A DNA stretch of 64,000 bases from Maribacter algicola (GTDB taxonomy: Bacteria > Bacteroidota > Bacteroidia > Flavobacteriales > Flavobacteriaceae), in NCBI RefSeq assembly GCF_003933245.1, contig NZ_QUSX01000002.1:496001-560000 (forward strand), in the 5' to 3' direction. The notes under the pieces were generated by a model. That model was given only the letters and a program-made list of their open reading frames with translations, searched no databases and was not told the origin of the DNA. Of the stretch, positions 1 to 7,558 are shown piece by piece. The position numbers and the translations under genes were made by a program. Positions within the stretch are counted from its first letter, which is position 1. Every line of letters begins with the position of its first letter.

Positions 1-56
1 TTGCAGCTTCCCTTGCTTCATTTGAAAAAGCAGGTAATCCCGTACCTGGTCCCTAA
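1..56 (+). CDS. 3' end of a truncated gene, unidentified
   Basis: The window opens inside a possible reading frame (codons from position 3) that ends ASFEKAGNPVPGP followed by a TAA stop at 54-56. Only 17 residues are visible, so no family can be named. Codon composition fits the neighbouring genes, but such a short stretch could be open by chance. Confidence 0.35.
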   Translation, partial: AASLASFEKAGNPVPGP

Positions 57-357
57 GATTTATTTTTTGAATCATTTTCAAATTTAATATATCGTATATG
101 ATTTTAACTCGGTTTTTGGGTTTCTAGTATATAGTTTTAAGTCGGCTGCCCGAAATTATTCGTTGAAATGCACGGTTTGCGTGCTCTTAAACCATACTAT
201 TTGTTGTGGTTGCACGTTTTTATGATTGTAATAAGTAACCCTTTAAACAAATCAAAAAAGTAAATAGCATGAAATGAACCATAACAAGTCTTAATACCTG
301 TCTAGATGGTTTATGGTGAATTGCATCTAACCTTTTAAAAACAATTAAAATAAACAG
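57..357. other. intergenic leader, no clear feature
   Basis: About 300 AT-rich bases ahead of the lipoprotein gene. No clear hairpin, repeat or reading frame was seen. The last 25 bases are A-rich, as is usual for a translation leader in this phylum. No convincing TAnnTTTG promoter element was found. Confidence 0.4.
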
Positions 358-1152
358 ATGAAAATTTTGAAAAACACGTTGAAGAATTTAAGTCTTTTGG
401 CCACTGTCCTGATATTAGGGTACAGTTGTAGCGATGATGCCGAAAAGGACAATAATGACATAGTACTTTCACAAGCCGACTTGGAGGCGGTGCTGGAAAC
501 GGACGATATTGTAGGCGGTATCGATGTGGCCTTGTTTGAACTTTATAATAATAACGGTAGCACGGGGAAAACCCTGTTGAACGAGTGTTATAGTGCCCAG
601 TATACGGATACGGGATATGTAGCTACATTTAACAATTGTGTCCTGAATGGCACCGAGAATATTAACGGCACTTTGACGGTAACCTATGACACCGATGGCG
701 AGCAAGGTTCATTTTCCGCTAGCTATGTCGACTTTTACGTAGGCGAAATCAAAATCAATGGAACCAGATCATATCAGTTAAGTGCCAATTCTGAAGGAAA
801 TAGTGTTTCATTTTCGGTAACTAGCAACCTTACGGTTGAAATGGCCGATGGCTCTTTAATTTCCGACGAAGGCGAAAGGTCTTTTACCCTTACCTTTGGT
901 GATTCGCTTGAATCGACTACCTATAGCATTGCTGGAACCTGGACCGTTGTTTACGAAGGAAATACGTACAACGTTACGGTAAATGCTCCGTTGACAAGTA
1001 GTGTTAACTGTGGGTATGTAGCCGCCGGGGATATGACCGTTTCCAAAAATGGCCTTACCGTAAATGTAGATTTTGGCGATAGTACGTGTGATAACGTTGC
1101 CACCATAACCTACCCAAATGGGGTGGTAGAGGAGATTACTTTGCGTGACTAA
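358..1152 (+). CDS. exported lipoprotein, unknown function
   Basis: A 264-residue protein. It starts with a basic N-terminus (MKILKNTLKN), a hydrophobic stretch and a lipobox LGYSC with Cys24, then SDDAEKDNND, typical of a flavobacterial surface or periplasmic lipoprotein. The mature part is rich in Thr, Ser, Asn and Gly with alternating hydrophobic residues, consistent with a beta-sandwich or barrel-like fold. Two cysteines occur mid-chain and two near the end. I recognise no catalytic motif or named family. It stands alone and ends at the bidirectional terminator shared with the minus-strand mini-gene array. The ATG at 358 is supported by the A-rich leader and the signal peptide directly after it. 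Confidence 0.8.
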   Translation: MKILKNTLKNLSLLATVLILGYSCSDDAEKDNNDIVLSQADLEAVLETDDIVGGIDVALFELYNNNGSTGKTLLNECYSAQYTDTGYVATFNNCVLNGTENINGTLTVTYDTDGEQGSFSASYVDFYVGEIKINGTRSYQLSANSEGNSVSFSVTSNLTVEMADGSLISDEGERSFTLTFGDSLESTTYSIAGTWTVVYEGNTYNVTVNAPLTSSVNCGYVAAGDMTVSKNGLTVNVDFGDSTCDNVATITYPNGVVEEITLRD

Positions 1153-1181
1153 AAGATTTGCCCTTACAATGGCAAACTAAA

Positions 1182-1218
1182 AAAAAAGGATAAGATTGAT
1201 GAGGTCTTATCCTTTTTT
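1182..1218. terminator. bidirectional intrinsic terminator
   Basis: A perfect 14-bp stem (AAAAAAGGATAAGA at 1182-1195 pairing with TCTTATCCTTTTTT at 1205-1218) closes a 9-nt loop. T-runs lie 3' on both strands, so it can end the lipoprotein gene on the plus strand and the mini-gene array arriving on the minus strand. Confidence 0.85.
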
Positions 1219-1232
1219 ATTTTCTGTATACT

Positions 1233-1331
1233 CTAAACCAAAGCTATGACTTCCTTGGCAGCTACCCAACGGACTTTACCTTTGGTAAGCCTTTTCGCTT
1301 CGGTTATTGATTGTCTGATAAAAGTTCTCAT
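1233..1331 (-). CDS. mini-gene copy 5 of the array (diverged, 32 aa)
   Basis: The last copy in the direction of transcription. It encodes 32 residues, begins MRTFIRQS like the other copies, keeps T-E-A and the basic residues after it, then diverges to a Lys-rich tail with a conserved Trp (GKVRWVAAKEV). Its start codon has the same hairpin and A-rich leader as the other copies. The stop lies just before the bidirectional terminator. This copy may be the ancestral or functional member and the other four an expansion, or it may be a fusion at the array edge. Function unknown. Confidence 0.5.
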   Translation of the reverse strand: MRTFIRQSITEAKRLTKGKVRWVAAKEVIALV

Positions 1332-1398
1332 GTTGTTCGTTTTTGTCCCGAAATGAATCGGGAGCTGATTGATGATTAATTGATTGATGAATTCCGGA

Positions 1399-1512
1399 TT
1401 AATGGGTATGGTTTCTAACCTCGGCCCATTGCACGCGTTTACTGTTTCTAAAATTGCTGAAGAATGAATGTCTTCTGGCTTCCGTTGGTGATTGTCTGAT
1501 AAAAGTTCTCAT
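1399..1512 (-). CDS. mini-gene copy 4 of the array (37 aa)
   Basis: A 37-codon frame starting MRTFIRQSPTEARR, with Ser/Phe in the middle and ending WAEVRNHTH. It is very basic (many Arg, some Lys) with one Trp. The nucleotide sequence is identical to copy 2 over the whole frame, while copy 3 between them differs, which points to duplication of a two-unit block. An inverted repeat CCCGA/TCGGG (1531-1546) sits 18 nt upstream of the start. No known family was recognised. Confidence 0.55.
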   Translation of the reverse strand: MRTFIRQSPTEARRHSFFSNFRNSKRVQWAEVRNHTH

Positions 1513-1582
1513 GCTGTTCGTTTTTTATGTCCCGAAATGAATCGGGAGCTGATTGATGATTAATTGATTGATGAATTCCGGA

Positions 1583-1696
1583 TTAATAGGTATGGTTTCT
1601 AACCTCGGCCCATTGCACGCGTTTACTGTTTCTAAAATTGCTAAAGAAGGAATATCTTCTAGCTTCCGTAGGTGATTGTCTGATAAAAGTTCTCAT
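1583..1696 (-). CDS. mini-gene copy 3 of the array (37 aa)
   Basis: Same 37-codon frame as copies 2 and 4. Relative to copy 2 it has four synonymous changes (Pro9, Ala12, Ser16, Phe18) and two replacements (His15 to Tyr, His37 to Tyr). The excess of third-position changes is what purifying selection on a protein would produce. It has the same hairpin and A-rich leader upstream. Confidence 0.55.
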   Translation of the reverse strand: MRTFIRQSPTEARRYSFFSNFRNSKRVQWAEVRNHTY

Positions 1697-1768
1697 GTTG
1701 TTCGTTTTTTTTATGTCCCGAAATGAATCGGGAGCTGATTGATGATTAATTGATTGATGAATTCCGGA

Positions 1769-1882
1769 TTAATGGGTATGGTTTCTAACCTCGGCCCATT
1801 GCACGCGTTTACTGTTTCTAAAATTGCTGAAGAATGAATGTCTTCTGGCTTCCGTTGGTGATTGTCTGATAAAAGTTCTCAT
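1769..1882 (-). CDS. mini-gene copy 2 of the array (37 aa)
   Basis: A 37-codon frame beginning MRTFIRQS and ending VRNHTH before TAA, the same peptide as copy 4. The hairpin lies just upstream of the ATG on the minus strand, separated by an A-rich leader. No signal peptide or membrane segment is visible. The peptide is hydrophilic and strongly positively charged, which would suit nucleic-acid or membrane-surface binding, but that is inference only. Confidence 0.55.
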   Translation of the reverse strand: MRTFIRQSPTEARRHSFFSNFRNSKRVQWAEVRNHTH

Positions 1883-1952
1883 GCTGTTCGTTTTTTATGT
1901 CCCGAAATGAATCGGGAGCTGATTGATGATTAATTGATTGATGAATTCCGGA

Positions 1953-2066
1953 TTAATAGGTATGGTTTCTAACCTCGGCCCACTGCACCCGTTTACTGTT
2001 CCTGAAATTGCTGAAGAATGAATGTCTTCTAGCTTCCGTTGGCGATTGTTTGATAAAAGTTCTCAT
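1953..2066 (-). CDS. mini-gene copy 1 of the array (37 aa)
   Basis: The first copy in the direction of transcription. Against copy 2 it shows six synonymous changes (Ser8, Ala12, Phe21, Arg22, Arg26, Gln28) and two conservative replacements (Arg6 to Lys, His37 to Tyr). The upstream hairpin has a different sequence (CCGAT/ATCGG around 2084-2097) but still pairs, so structure is kept where sequence is not. A promoter for the array should lie between here and about 2330; I could not identify it firmly. Confidence 0.55.
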   Translation of the reverse strand: MRTFIKQSPTEARRHSFFSNFRNSKRVQWAEVRNHTY

Positions 2067-2110
2067 GTTGTTCGTTTTTTTATACCGATATGCATCGGGT
2101 TGATTAATTG

Positions 2111-2497
2111 ATGATTTAATGTTCTAACTATTAACAAGTAATTGTTATATCTAGAAGACGAGAAGGTATTCTTTTTGTTACAGTACTATGTAATAAAAGG
2201 TACTAAATATAAAATAGCAATCAATAACTATTTGATAATAAGTAATTTATAAAAGTGTTAAAATTATTTTAATTTCTTAAATCAATTTTTTCGGCAATTA
2301 TCAAATAATTTGGAAAGCAAATCGTACTTTATTAAACATACAGTATCTTTGTCCTTTATATAAAGAAAAGAGTAGAATCTTGCTCCGACAAAAACGAATC
2401 CTTTGTGCTAGCCCTCGTCCATGTCATTTCGTAAAAGTCAAACTTGAACTTCTGTTCTTTATGTATTTAAAATAAATTAGAAACATTAAAATTACGA
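2111..2497. other. AT-rich intergenic region between array and csp gene
   Basis: Divergent regulatory region. It must carry the promoter of the minus-strand array and that of the plus-strand cold-shock-domain gene. A -7-like element for the plus strand is at 2344-2351. No reading frame or repeat was seen otherwise. Confidence 0.45.
2344..2351 (+). promoter_or_regulatory. -7 promoter element of the csp-domain gene
   Basis: TATCTTTG matches the Bacteroidota -7 consensus TAnnTTTG exactly. No good TTTG lies at the usual -33 spacing. If used, it gives a 5' leader of about 140 nt before the ATG at 2498. Long leaders are known for cold-shock genes, where they act as thermosensors; whether this one does is inference. 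Confidence 0.5.
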
Positions 2498-2956
2498 ATG
2501 GCAAAATCACAGCAAACTTTTAATAAAACTGAGAAAGTAAAAAAAAGACTAAAGAAACGGGAAGATAAGCAGAAGAAGAAAGACGCACGGAAACAAGCTT
2601 CCAAGGAAAAGGGATCTACAGGTATTCCGCTCGCCTATGTTGACTATAATGGAAACTTGGTCGATTCTCCACCGGACCCGTCGATGAAGGTGGAAATTGA
2701 GGTAGAGGACATTATATTGGGAATCCCCAAAAAAGAAGAGGGCGATGAAGAGGAATTTGATCCCGTTAGAAATGGTAAGGTTTCTTTCTTTGATTCTTCA
2801 AAAGGGTTTGGATTTATCATTGATTCTGAAAATAATGAGAAGTACTTCGTGCATGTAAGCGGGCTTATCGATGAAATTTTTGAAAACGATAAGGTTTCCT
2901 TTGAGCTTGAAAAGGGAATGAAGGGAATGAACGCAGTAAGGGTCAAGAGGCTTTAA
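2498..2956 (+). CDS. cold-shock-domain protein with basic N-terminal extension
   Basis: A 152-residue protein with two parts. Residues 1-40 are extremely Lys-rich (KVKKRLKKREDKQKKK), probably a disordered RNA-binding tail. Residues 92-152 form a cold-shock (OB-fold) domain with both RNA-binding motifs: KGFGFI (102-107) as RNP1 and YFVHV (116-120) as RNP2. Family knowledge: such proteins bind single-stranded RNA or DNA and melt secondary structure. The protein is about twice the length of a plain CspA. A long leader precedes the gene, and the EamA transporter gene follows 18 nt downstream, possibly co-transcribed. Confidence 0.85.
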   Translation: MAKSQQTFNKTEKVKKRLKKREDKQKKKDARKQASKEKGSTGIPLAYVDYNGNLVDSPPDPSMKVEIEVEDIILGIPKKEEGDEEEFDPVRNGKVSFFDSSKGFGFIIDSENNEKYFVHVSGLIDEIFENDKVSFELEKGMKGMNAVRVKRL

Positions 2957-2974
2957 TATAGCTTATTTCTTCAG

Positions 2975-3901
2975 ATGATCTTGGCAAAACGTAATACACT
3001 AGTCATACTATTGGCGTTCTTCGCCATCTATGTCATCTGGGGTTCTACCTATTTATTGAACAAGATTGCGGTAACCGAGTTGCCGGCTTTTATGTTGGCC
3101 GGTATTCGGTTTGTTACCGCGGGATGTCTTATTTTTTTAATTGCCAAATTTTTAAAAATACCCCTTAGAGTTACCAGAAAACAGCTTTTCAACGCCGTTA
3201 TAGCCGGGTTTCTATTTCTTACATTTGGAAATGGCGTGGTGGTATGGGCTCTTAAATTCGTTGATAGTGGGTTTGCCGCACTTGAAATTTCCGCACAACC
3301 CCTTGTGGTATTACTACTTATGAGGATACTTCAAGGTAAGCGTATACAACCCATGTCCTTGGTAGGTGTGGGACTGGGTATGATAGGGATCTATCTTTTG
3401 GTGAGTCAGAAACAGATTATTTCACAAGAAGGAGCGTTTCTTGGAATGATCCTTATTTTCTTTTGTATGCTTAGTTGGGCCTATGGAAGTCTTTTCGTTG
3501 GTAAGGCGGACTTACCGCCCAATTACTTCGTAAATACGGGTTATCAGATGGTTACTGGAGGTATTTTACTCTTTGTAATCAGTGCTATCATAGGCGAGGA
3601 GTGGATTTCGCCCGTAAATTGGACGGTGCCCGTACTATGGTCTATGATACTTTTGGTCTTATTTGGAAGTATTGTCGCCTTCACGGCGTTTAATTATTTG
3701 CTAAAAGTGGTATCCCCGGAAAAGGTAGCTACCTCTTCCTATGTAAATCCCATAATCGCGATGATTTTAGGATGGTACTTTTTAAACGAGCAAATAACTT
3801 ATCAATCCGCTATTGCCGCTTTGGTGCTGCTCACGGGCGTCTATTTTATCAATACGAAAAAAAGGCTGACTCTATTTTCTAGATTCACCTCCAAACAATA
3901 G
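2975..3901 (+). CDS. EamA/DMT-family permease
   Basis: A 308-residue, strongly hydrophobic protein with about ten membrane segments in two repeated halves, the layout of the drug/metabolite transporter superfamily (EamA domains). The first segment contains YVIWGSTYLLNK, a signature-like stretch in this family, and the second half contains VVSPEKVATSSYVNPI. Members export amino acids, metabolites or drugs; the substrate cannot be read from sequence. It sits 18 nt after the cold-shock-domain gene. Its 3' end overlaps the convergent pseudouridine synthase gene by 30 bp, an arrangement that leaves no room for a separate terminator. Confidence 0.85.
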   Translation: MILAKRNTLVILLAFFAIYVIWGSTYLLNKIAVTELPAFMLAGIRFVTAGCLIFLIAKFLKIPLRVTRKQLFNAVIAGFLFLTFGNGVVVWALKFVDSGFAALEISAQPLVVLLLMRILQGKRIQPMSLVGVGLGMIGIYLLVSQKQIISQEGAFLGMILIFFCMLSWAYGSLFVGKADLPPNYFVNTGYQMVTGGILLFVISAIIGEEWISPVNWTVPVLWSMILLVLFGSIVAFTAFNYLLKVVSPEKVATSSYVNPIIAMILGWYFLNEQITYQSAIAALVLLTGVYFINTKKRLTLFSRFTSKQ

Positions 3902-4480
3902 AGTAGGTAAATCAGGTAGGTCTTGCACGGAGCCTTCTTTTAACCCATTTAATGCAATGGGGCCAACACGCACCCGTACCAATCTAATCGTAGGATATCC
4001 AACGGCTGCGGTCATTTTGCGTACCTGTCGAAATTTGCCCTCGGTTAAAACAATCTTGATCCATGAAGTTGGTCTATGAAGGCCGATACGAAGTTTGGGA
4101 CTTGCTTCGGGCAGGGTAGGGGCCTCGTCCAATTTTTCGATTTTATAGGGTTTGGCAAAATAATTCTTTCCAAAAATCCCAATAGTAACGCCCGCTGCAA
4201 GTTTTTCTATGGTTTTTTGGTCAATGATACCGTCCAGCTGCACCCAATATTCCTTTTCAATCCCCGCATTATTGATATAGTCGGTCAATTTTCCATCGGT
4301 AGTCATCAATAAAAGGCCTTCAGATTTTTCGTCTAACCTTCCAATGGGCATGGTTCCTTGGGGAAAGTCATAAAGTTCTGTCAGGAATCTCTTTTTGCGC
4401 AATTGTCTTGCTTCACCCGATGTCATCTGACTCAATACCCCAACAGGTTTGTATATTTTAAAATGGGAATGGTCGTTCAT
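3872..4480 (-). CDS. rluE: RluE-like rRNA pseudouridine synthase
   Basis: A 202-residue member of the RsuA/RluB/E/F family, which converts uridine to pseudouridine in rRNA. The catalytic motif GRLDEKSEG carries the essential Asp, and the C-terminal block PTSWIKIVLTEGKFRQVRKM with GYPTIRLVR matches E. coli RluE (23S rRNA U2457) closely. The N-terminal S4 domain of RsuA is absent, as in RluE. The start at MNDHSHFK is followed directly by the core YKPVGVLSQ. The exact target uridine is inferred from similarity. An inverted repeat (AAACCCTC/GAGGGTTT, 4581-4599) lies in the upstream region. Confidence 0.85.
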   Translation of the reverse strand: MNDHSHFKIYKPVGVLSQMTSGEARQLRKKRFLTELYDFPQGTMPIGRLDEKSEGLLLMTTDGKLTDYINNAGIEKEYWVQLDGIIDQKTIEKLAAGVTIGIFGKNYFAKPYKIEKLDEAPTLPEASPKLRIGLHRPTSWIKIVLTEGKFRQVRKMTAAVGYPTIRLVRVRVGPIALNGLKEGSVQDLPDLPTLLFGGESRK

Positions 4481-4658
4481 TCGTGATGGGGTAGCTTCAT
4501 AAATTGATTCATTAAATTTAAGTTCAATTGTCCTGTATTTGAAAATTCCCTCTTTTGGAAGCTTTTGGATTGCATTAGAAAAACCCTCTATGAGGGTTTC
4601 ATTGGTCGGAAAGATACCCTTTTTATCCCATGAATTAGTATTAGGCCATTGAAGGTGT

Positions 4659-4666
4659 TACCTTTG
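4659..4666 (+). promoter_or_regulatory. -7 promoter element that fixes the helicase start
   Basis: TACCTTTG fits TAnnTTTG. Transcription would begin near 4672, downstream of the upstream in-frame ATG at 4649, so that codon should not be in the mRNA. The next in-frame ATG at 4691 has AAGGAAAAAGGA just ahead of it. The -33 half is weak. Confidence 0.55.
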
Positions 4667-4690
4667 CACCCTTCAAGGAAAAAGGATTAC

Positions 4691-6244
4691 ATGCAAGAGA
4701 CCGTATACGAACTGCAGGAAAAAAAGACAGATAAAGAGCTTTATAGTTATCAGCAGGGTGCCATCCAACAAATTTTCGAAAAGTTCGATAACGAACGAGA
4801 TGATTACCACTTATTATATCAATTACCTACAGGAGGTGGTAAGACCGTAATTTTCTCCGAAATTGTTCGCCAGTACTTAAAGAACCATAATAAAAAGGTT
4901 TTGGTCATGACCCATAGGGTGGAGCTTTGTAACCAAACTTCGGACATGCTTACCAGTTTTGGGGTGGTGAACAAAGTAGTGAACAGCAAGGCCAATCTTG
5001 ACGATCAGGAAAAGTACAGCTGTTATGTGGCCATGGTGGAAACCTTGAACAATAGGCTTAATGATGATAAATTGGATATTTCCGATGTGGGGCTGGTCAT
5101 TATCGATGAGGCCCACTACAATTCCTTTACCAAGTTATTCAAGTTTTTTGAAGGTTCCTTTATCCTTGGGGTTACAGCGACCCCTTTGAGCTCCAACAAG
5201 GAAACCCCCATGAACGGAAATTATGATGAACTCATACCGGGGGAATCCATTGAAAACCTTATTAAAAACGACTTTTTGGCCAAGGCCGAAACCTATCAAT
5301 ACGATATGGGCCTGACCTCCTTGGAAGTCGGCTCCAATGGGGATTATACCGTAAAATCCTCGGCAGACCTCTATACGAGTCCGGCCATGCTCAACAAGCT
5401 TTTGGAAGCCTATACCAAGCACTCGAAGGATAAAAAAACACTGATTTTCAATAATGGTATTGAAACTTCCATTCAGGTGTATTATACCTTCAGGAATGCC
5501 GGGTTGCCCATTATGCATTTGGATAATACGGCCACAAAAAAGCAGCGGAAACAAATCTTAAAATGGTTCAAGGAAACACCTAACGCCATTTTGACGTCGG
5601 TAAGTATTCTTACCACGGGATTTGACGAACCCACCATTGAAAGTATTATCCTTAACAGGGCCACCAAATCCTTGACCCTATATTATCAGATGATCGGTAG
5701 GGGCTCTAGGGTATTGAACAACAAATCGAAATTTACGGTCATTGACTTAGGCAACAATATATACCGATTTGGACCTTGGGGTGCCGACTTGGATTGGGAG
5801 GCGATCTTTAAATCTCCTAATTACTACATAGACAAGATCCGTGATGATGAGGACATCGAGGCTGATTTTAAGCATGACCTGTCAGACGACATCAAAGAGG
5901 AATTCAAGAACTCCAAAGAAACCTATTTCGATATCAGGGAGACCTATGAACAGGCAACGTTTGCGGGAGAATCCTCAAAAGTCGTTTTGGAAAGGTCTAT
6001 AGAACAACATGCCTATATCTGTATTGAAAATAGCGAGGATGTGTACGATGCCATTGCCTTGGCCAAATTGTTGAAGGAGGATATTGACAATCGTATCCAT
6101 GTCTACGCCAAGTGTATCAGTAAAAGTACCCACAATTTCCTGAGCTGGTTAAAGGACGACTACCAAAAGAAATTGAATACCTATTTACGGGAAAACTTTG
6201 ATTCTGTTTTTGAGGATATTCATGGTCATCCGCCAGAGGACTAA
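4691..6244 (+). CDS. DEAD/DEAH-box superfamily 2 helicase
   Basis: About 517 residues from the preferred ATG at 4691 (531 if the ATG at 4649 is used). Domain order: Q-like motif with SYQQGAI, Walker A PTGGGKTVIF (residues 46-55), Walker B/DEAH box VIIDEAHYN, GVTATPL motif III, then helicase domain 2 with TGFDEPT and motif VI QMIGRGSR. This is the SSL2/type-III-restriction-like architecture that uses ATP to translocate on duplex nucleic acid. A charged C-terminal region of about 150 residues has no recognised domain. No methylase or nuclease gene is adjacent, so a role in repair or RNA metabolism is more likely than restriction. Confidence 0.85.
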   Translation: MQETVYELQEKKTDKELYSYQQGAIQQIFEKFDNERDDYHLLYQLPTGGGKTVIFSEIVRQYLKNHNKKVLVMTHRVELCNQTSDMLTSFGVVNKVVNSKANLDDQEKYSCYVAMVETLNNRLNDDKLDISDVGLVIIDEAHYNSFTKLFKFFEGSFILGVTATPLSSNKETPMNGNYDELIPGESIENLIKNDFLAKAETYQYDMGLTSLEVGSNGDYTVKSSADLYTSPAMLNKLLEAYTKHSKDKKTLIFNNGIETSIQVYYTFRNAGLPIMHLDNTATKKQRKQILKWFKETPNAILTSVSILTTGFDEPTIESIILNRATKSLTLYYQMIGRGSRVLNNKSKFTVIDLGNNIYRFGPWGADLDWEAIFKSPNYYIDKIRDDEDIEADFKHDLSDDIKEEFKNSKETYFDIRETYEQATFAGESSKVVLERSIEQHAYICIENSEDVYDAIALAKLLKEDIDNRIHVYAKCISKSTHNFLSWLKDDYQKKLNTYLRENFDSVFEDIHGHPPED

Positions 6245-6295
6245 TCATCTATATATTTTTATAATAAGCTTCTTAAGTACGCACTTTTCGTTTCC

Positions 6296-6303
6296 TATCT
6301 TTA
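6296..6303 (+). promoter_or_regulatory. -7-like element directly ahead of the ATG (leaderless mRNA candidate)
   Basis: TATCTTTA ends 4 nt before the ATG at 6308. With the usual -7 to start distance, transcription would begin at or next to the A of the ATG, so the mRNA would have no leader. The GxGxxG motif begins at residue 12, so a start further downstream is unlikely. Confidence 0.45.
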
Positions 6304-6307
6304 CCCT

Positions 6308-7555
6308 ATGGAAAAGAAATCTACTAAAATTGCCATTATTGGTGCAGGAATCAGTGGTTTGATTGCAGCCATTACACTGGAAAAAGAAGGATACGCTCCC
6401 ACAATTTATGAAGCGACGGACGCCATGGGCGGTCGCGTAAAAACGGATATTCTGGAAGGATATCAGTTAGACCACGGTTTTCAGGTGTTGTTGGATGCCT
6501 ACCCCATGGCCCAAAAGTATTTGGACTATGGACAGCTGGAATTACAAAAATTTCTACCTGGAGCACAGGTTTTCCATAGGGGAAAAAGCTCCGTCATCGG
6601 TGACCCGCTTCGCAACCTTAGTCTTTTAATTCCTACGCTGACCTCTGGTATCGGTACTTTTGGGGACAAGCTAAAAGTGTTGAAATTAAATGCATTGTTG
6701 AAGGAAAAAACCTTGGAGGGAATTTTTGAGGAACCGGAAACTTCTACACTAGAGTATCTAAAATCCTTTAATTTTTCAGAAGAAATAATCAACCAATTTT
6801 TCAAGCCCTTTTTTTCCGGTATCTTTTTGGAACCTAATTTGGCTACATCCTCAAGGATGTTTCAGTTCGTTTATAAAATGTTCGGCGCAGGACTGGCCGT
6901 ATTGCCCAAAGCAGGAATTGGTGCTATACCCAATCAATTAAAACAAAAATTAAAGGCCACAAAATTCATTTTTAATTGTCCCGTAGAAAGTTGTACGGAT
7001 GAAAAAATCACCTTGTCCGATGGTAAAACGGCATTTTTCGATTATAAGATTATCGCTGCCGATGCCTCGCCGTTAGTGCCAAATTTGCGCAAGCAGCATT
7101 TGGATTGGCATACATCGGACACGTTATACTTTACGACAGAGCACAGAAAAATCAATAAACCACTCATCGGTTTGATTGCTGACCAAAAGGCATTGATCAA
7201 TAATATCTTTTTCCATACTGCACTGGAAACAGAACAAAATGGAGCAGCGGAATTGCTTTCCGTTACCGTTGTAAAGGAGCATGATTTAACCGAATATCAA
7301 TTGGTACAGCGGGTAAAGGAGGACTTGGAAAAATTCTGTGGAATTACTACCGATCGCTATATAAAACACTATAGTATTAAGAAGGCTTTGCCTAAGTTAA
7401 CCGATATCAGGTATTCGTTAATGCCTTCTGAAACCCGAATTACGGAAAACATGTTTTTAGCGGGTGACTATCTATTAAATGGCTCCTTGAACGCCGCTAT
7501 GATTTCTGGGGAAATGGCGGCTAAAGGTGTTTTGGAGGTTATTGAAAAGCGATAG
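6308..7555 (+). CDS. FAD-dependent amine oxidase/desaturase-like protein
   Basis: A 415-residue flavoprotein. The N-terminal Rossmann motif GAGISGL (residues 12-18), followed by an acidic residue at the end of the second strand, binds FAD ADP. GGRVKTD and DHGFQVLL are the second conserved block of phytoene desaturase and amine oxidase proteins. The C-terminal FAD block is FLAGDYLLNGSLNAAMISGE. The family oxidises amines or desaturates isoprenoids; the substrate cannot be told. No carotenoid genes are nearby. It is convergent with the DUF5916 gene, with only 3 nt between the two stop codons. Confidence 0.8.
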   Translation: MEKKSTKIAIIGAGISGLIAAITLEKEGYAPTIYEATDAMGGRVKTDILEGYQLDHGFQVLLDAYPMAQKYLDYGQLELQKFLPGAQVFHRGKSSVIGDPLRNLSLLIPTLTSGIGTFGDKLKVLKLNALLKEKTLEGIFEEPETSTLEYLKSFNFSEEIINQFFKPFFSGIFLEPNLATSSRMFQFVYKMFGAGLAVLPKAGIGAIPNQLKQKLKATKFIFNCPVESCTDEKITLSDGKTAFFDYKIIAADASPLVPNLRKQHLDWHTSDTLYFTTEHRKINKPLIGLIADQKALINNIFFHTALETEQNGAAELLSVTVVKEHDLTEYQLVQRVKEDLEKFCGITTDRYIKHYSIKKALPKLTDIRYSLMPSETRITENMFLAGDYLLNGSLNAAMISGEMAAKGVLEVIEKR

Positions 7556-7558
7556 GCA

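Larger units (their letters stand above)
1309..2110 (-). repeat. tandem array of about 184-bp units
   Basis: Units begin at 1309, 1490, 1674, 1860 and 2044 (judged by GATTGTCTGATAAAAG or its variant), giving periods of 181, 184, 186 and 184 bp. Each unit holds a minus-strand mini-gene, a CCCGA/TCGGG hairpin and an AT-rich spacer with repeated TGATTAATTGATTGATGA-like text. The last unit is incomplete in its spacer. Small length changes lie in the T-run of the leader, not in the frame. Confidence 0.9.

Noticed and set aside
1309..2110. Possible CRISPR array
   Set aside because: Repeat units are about 184 bp without short unique spacers and no cas genes are near; each unit carries a reading frame.
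4581..4599. AAACCCTC/GAGGGTTT hairpin read as a terminator
   Set aside because: It lies upstream of both divergent genes, so there is no transcript for it to end; kept only as an inverted repeat.
4691..6244. Helicase considered as part of a restriction system
   Set aside because: No methylase, nuclease or specificity gene is adjacent; the nearest such genes are about 38 kb away.
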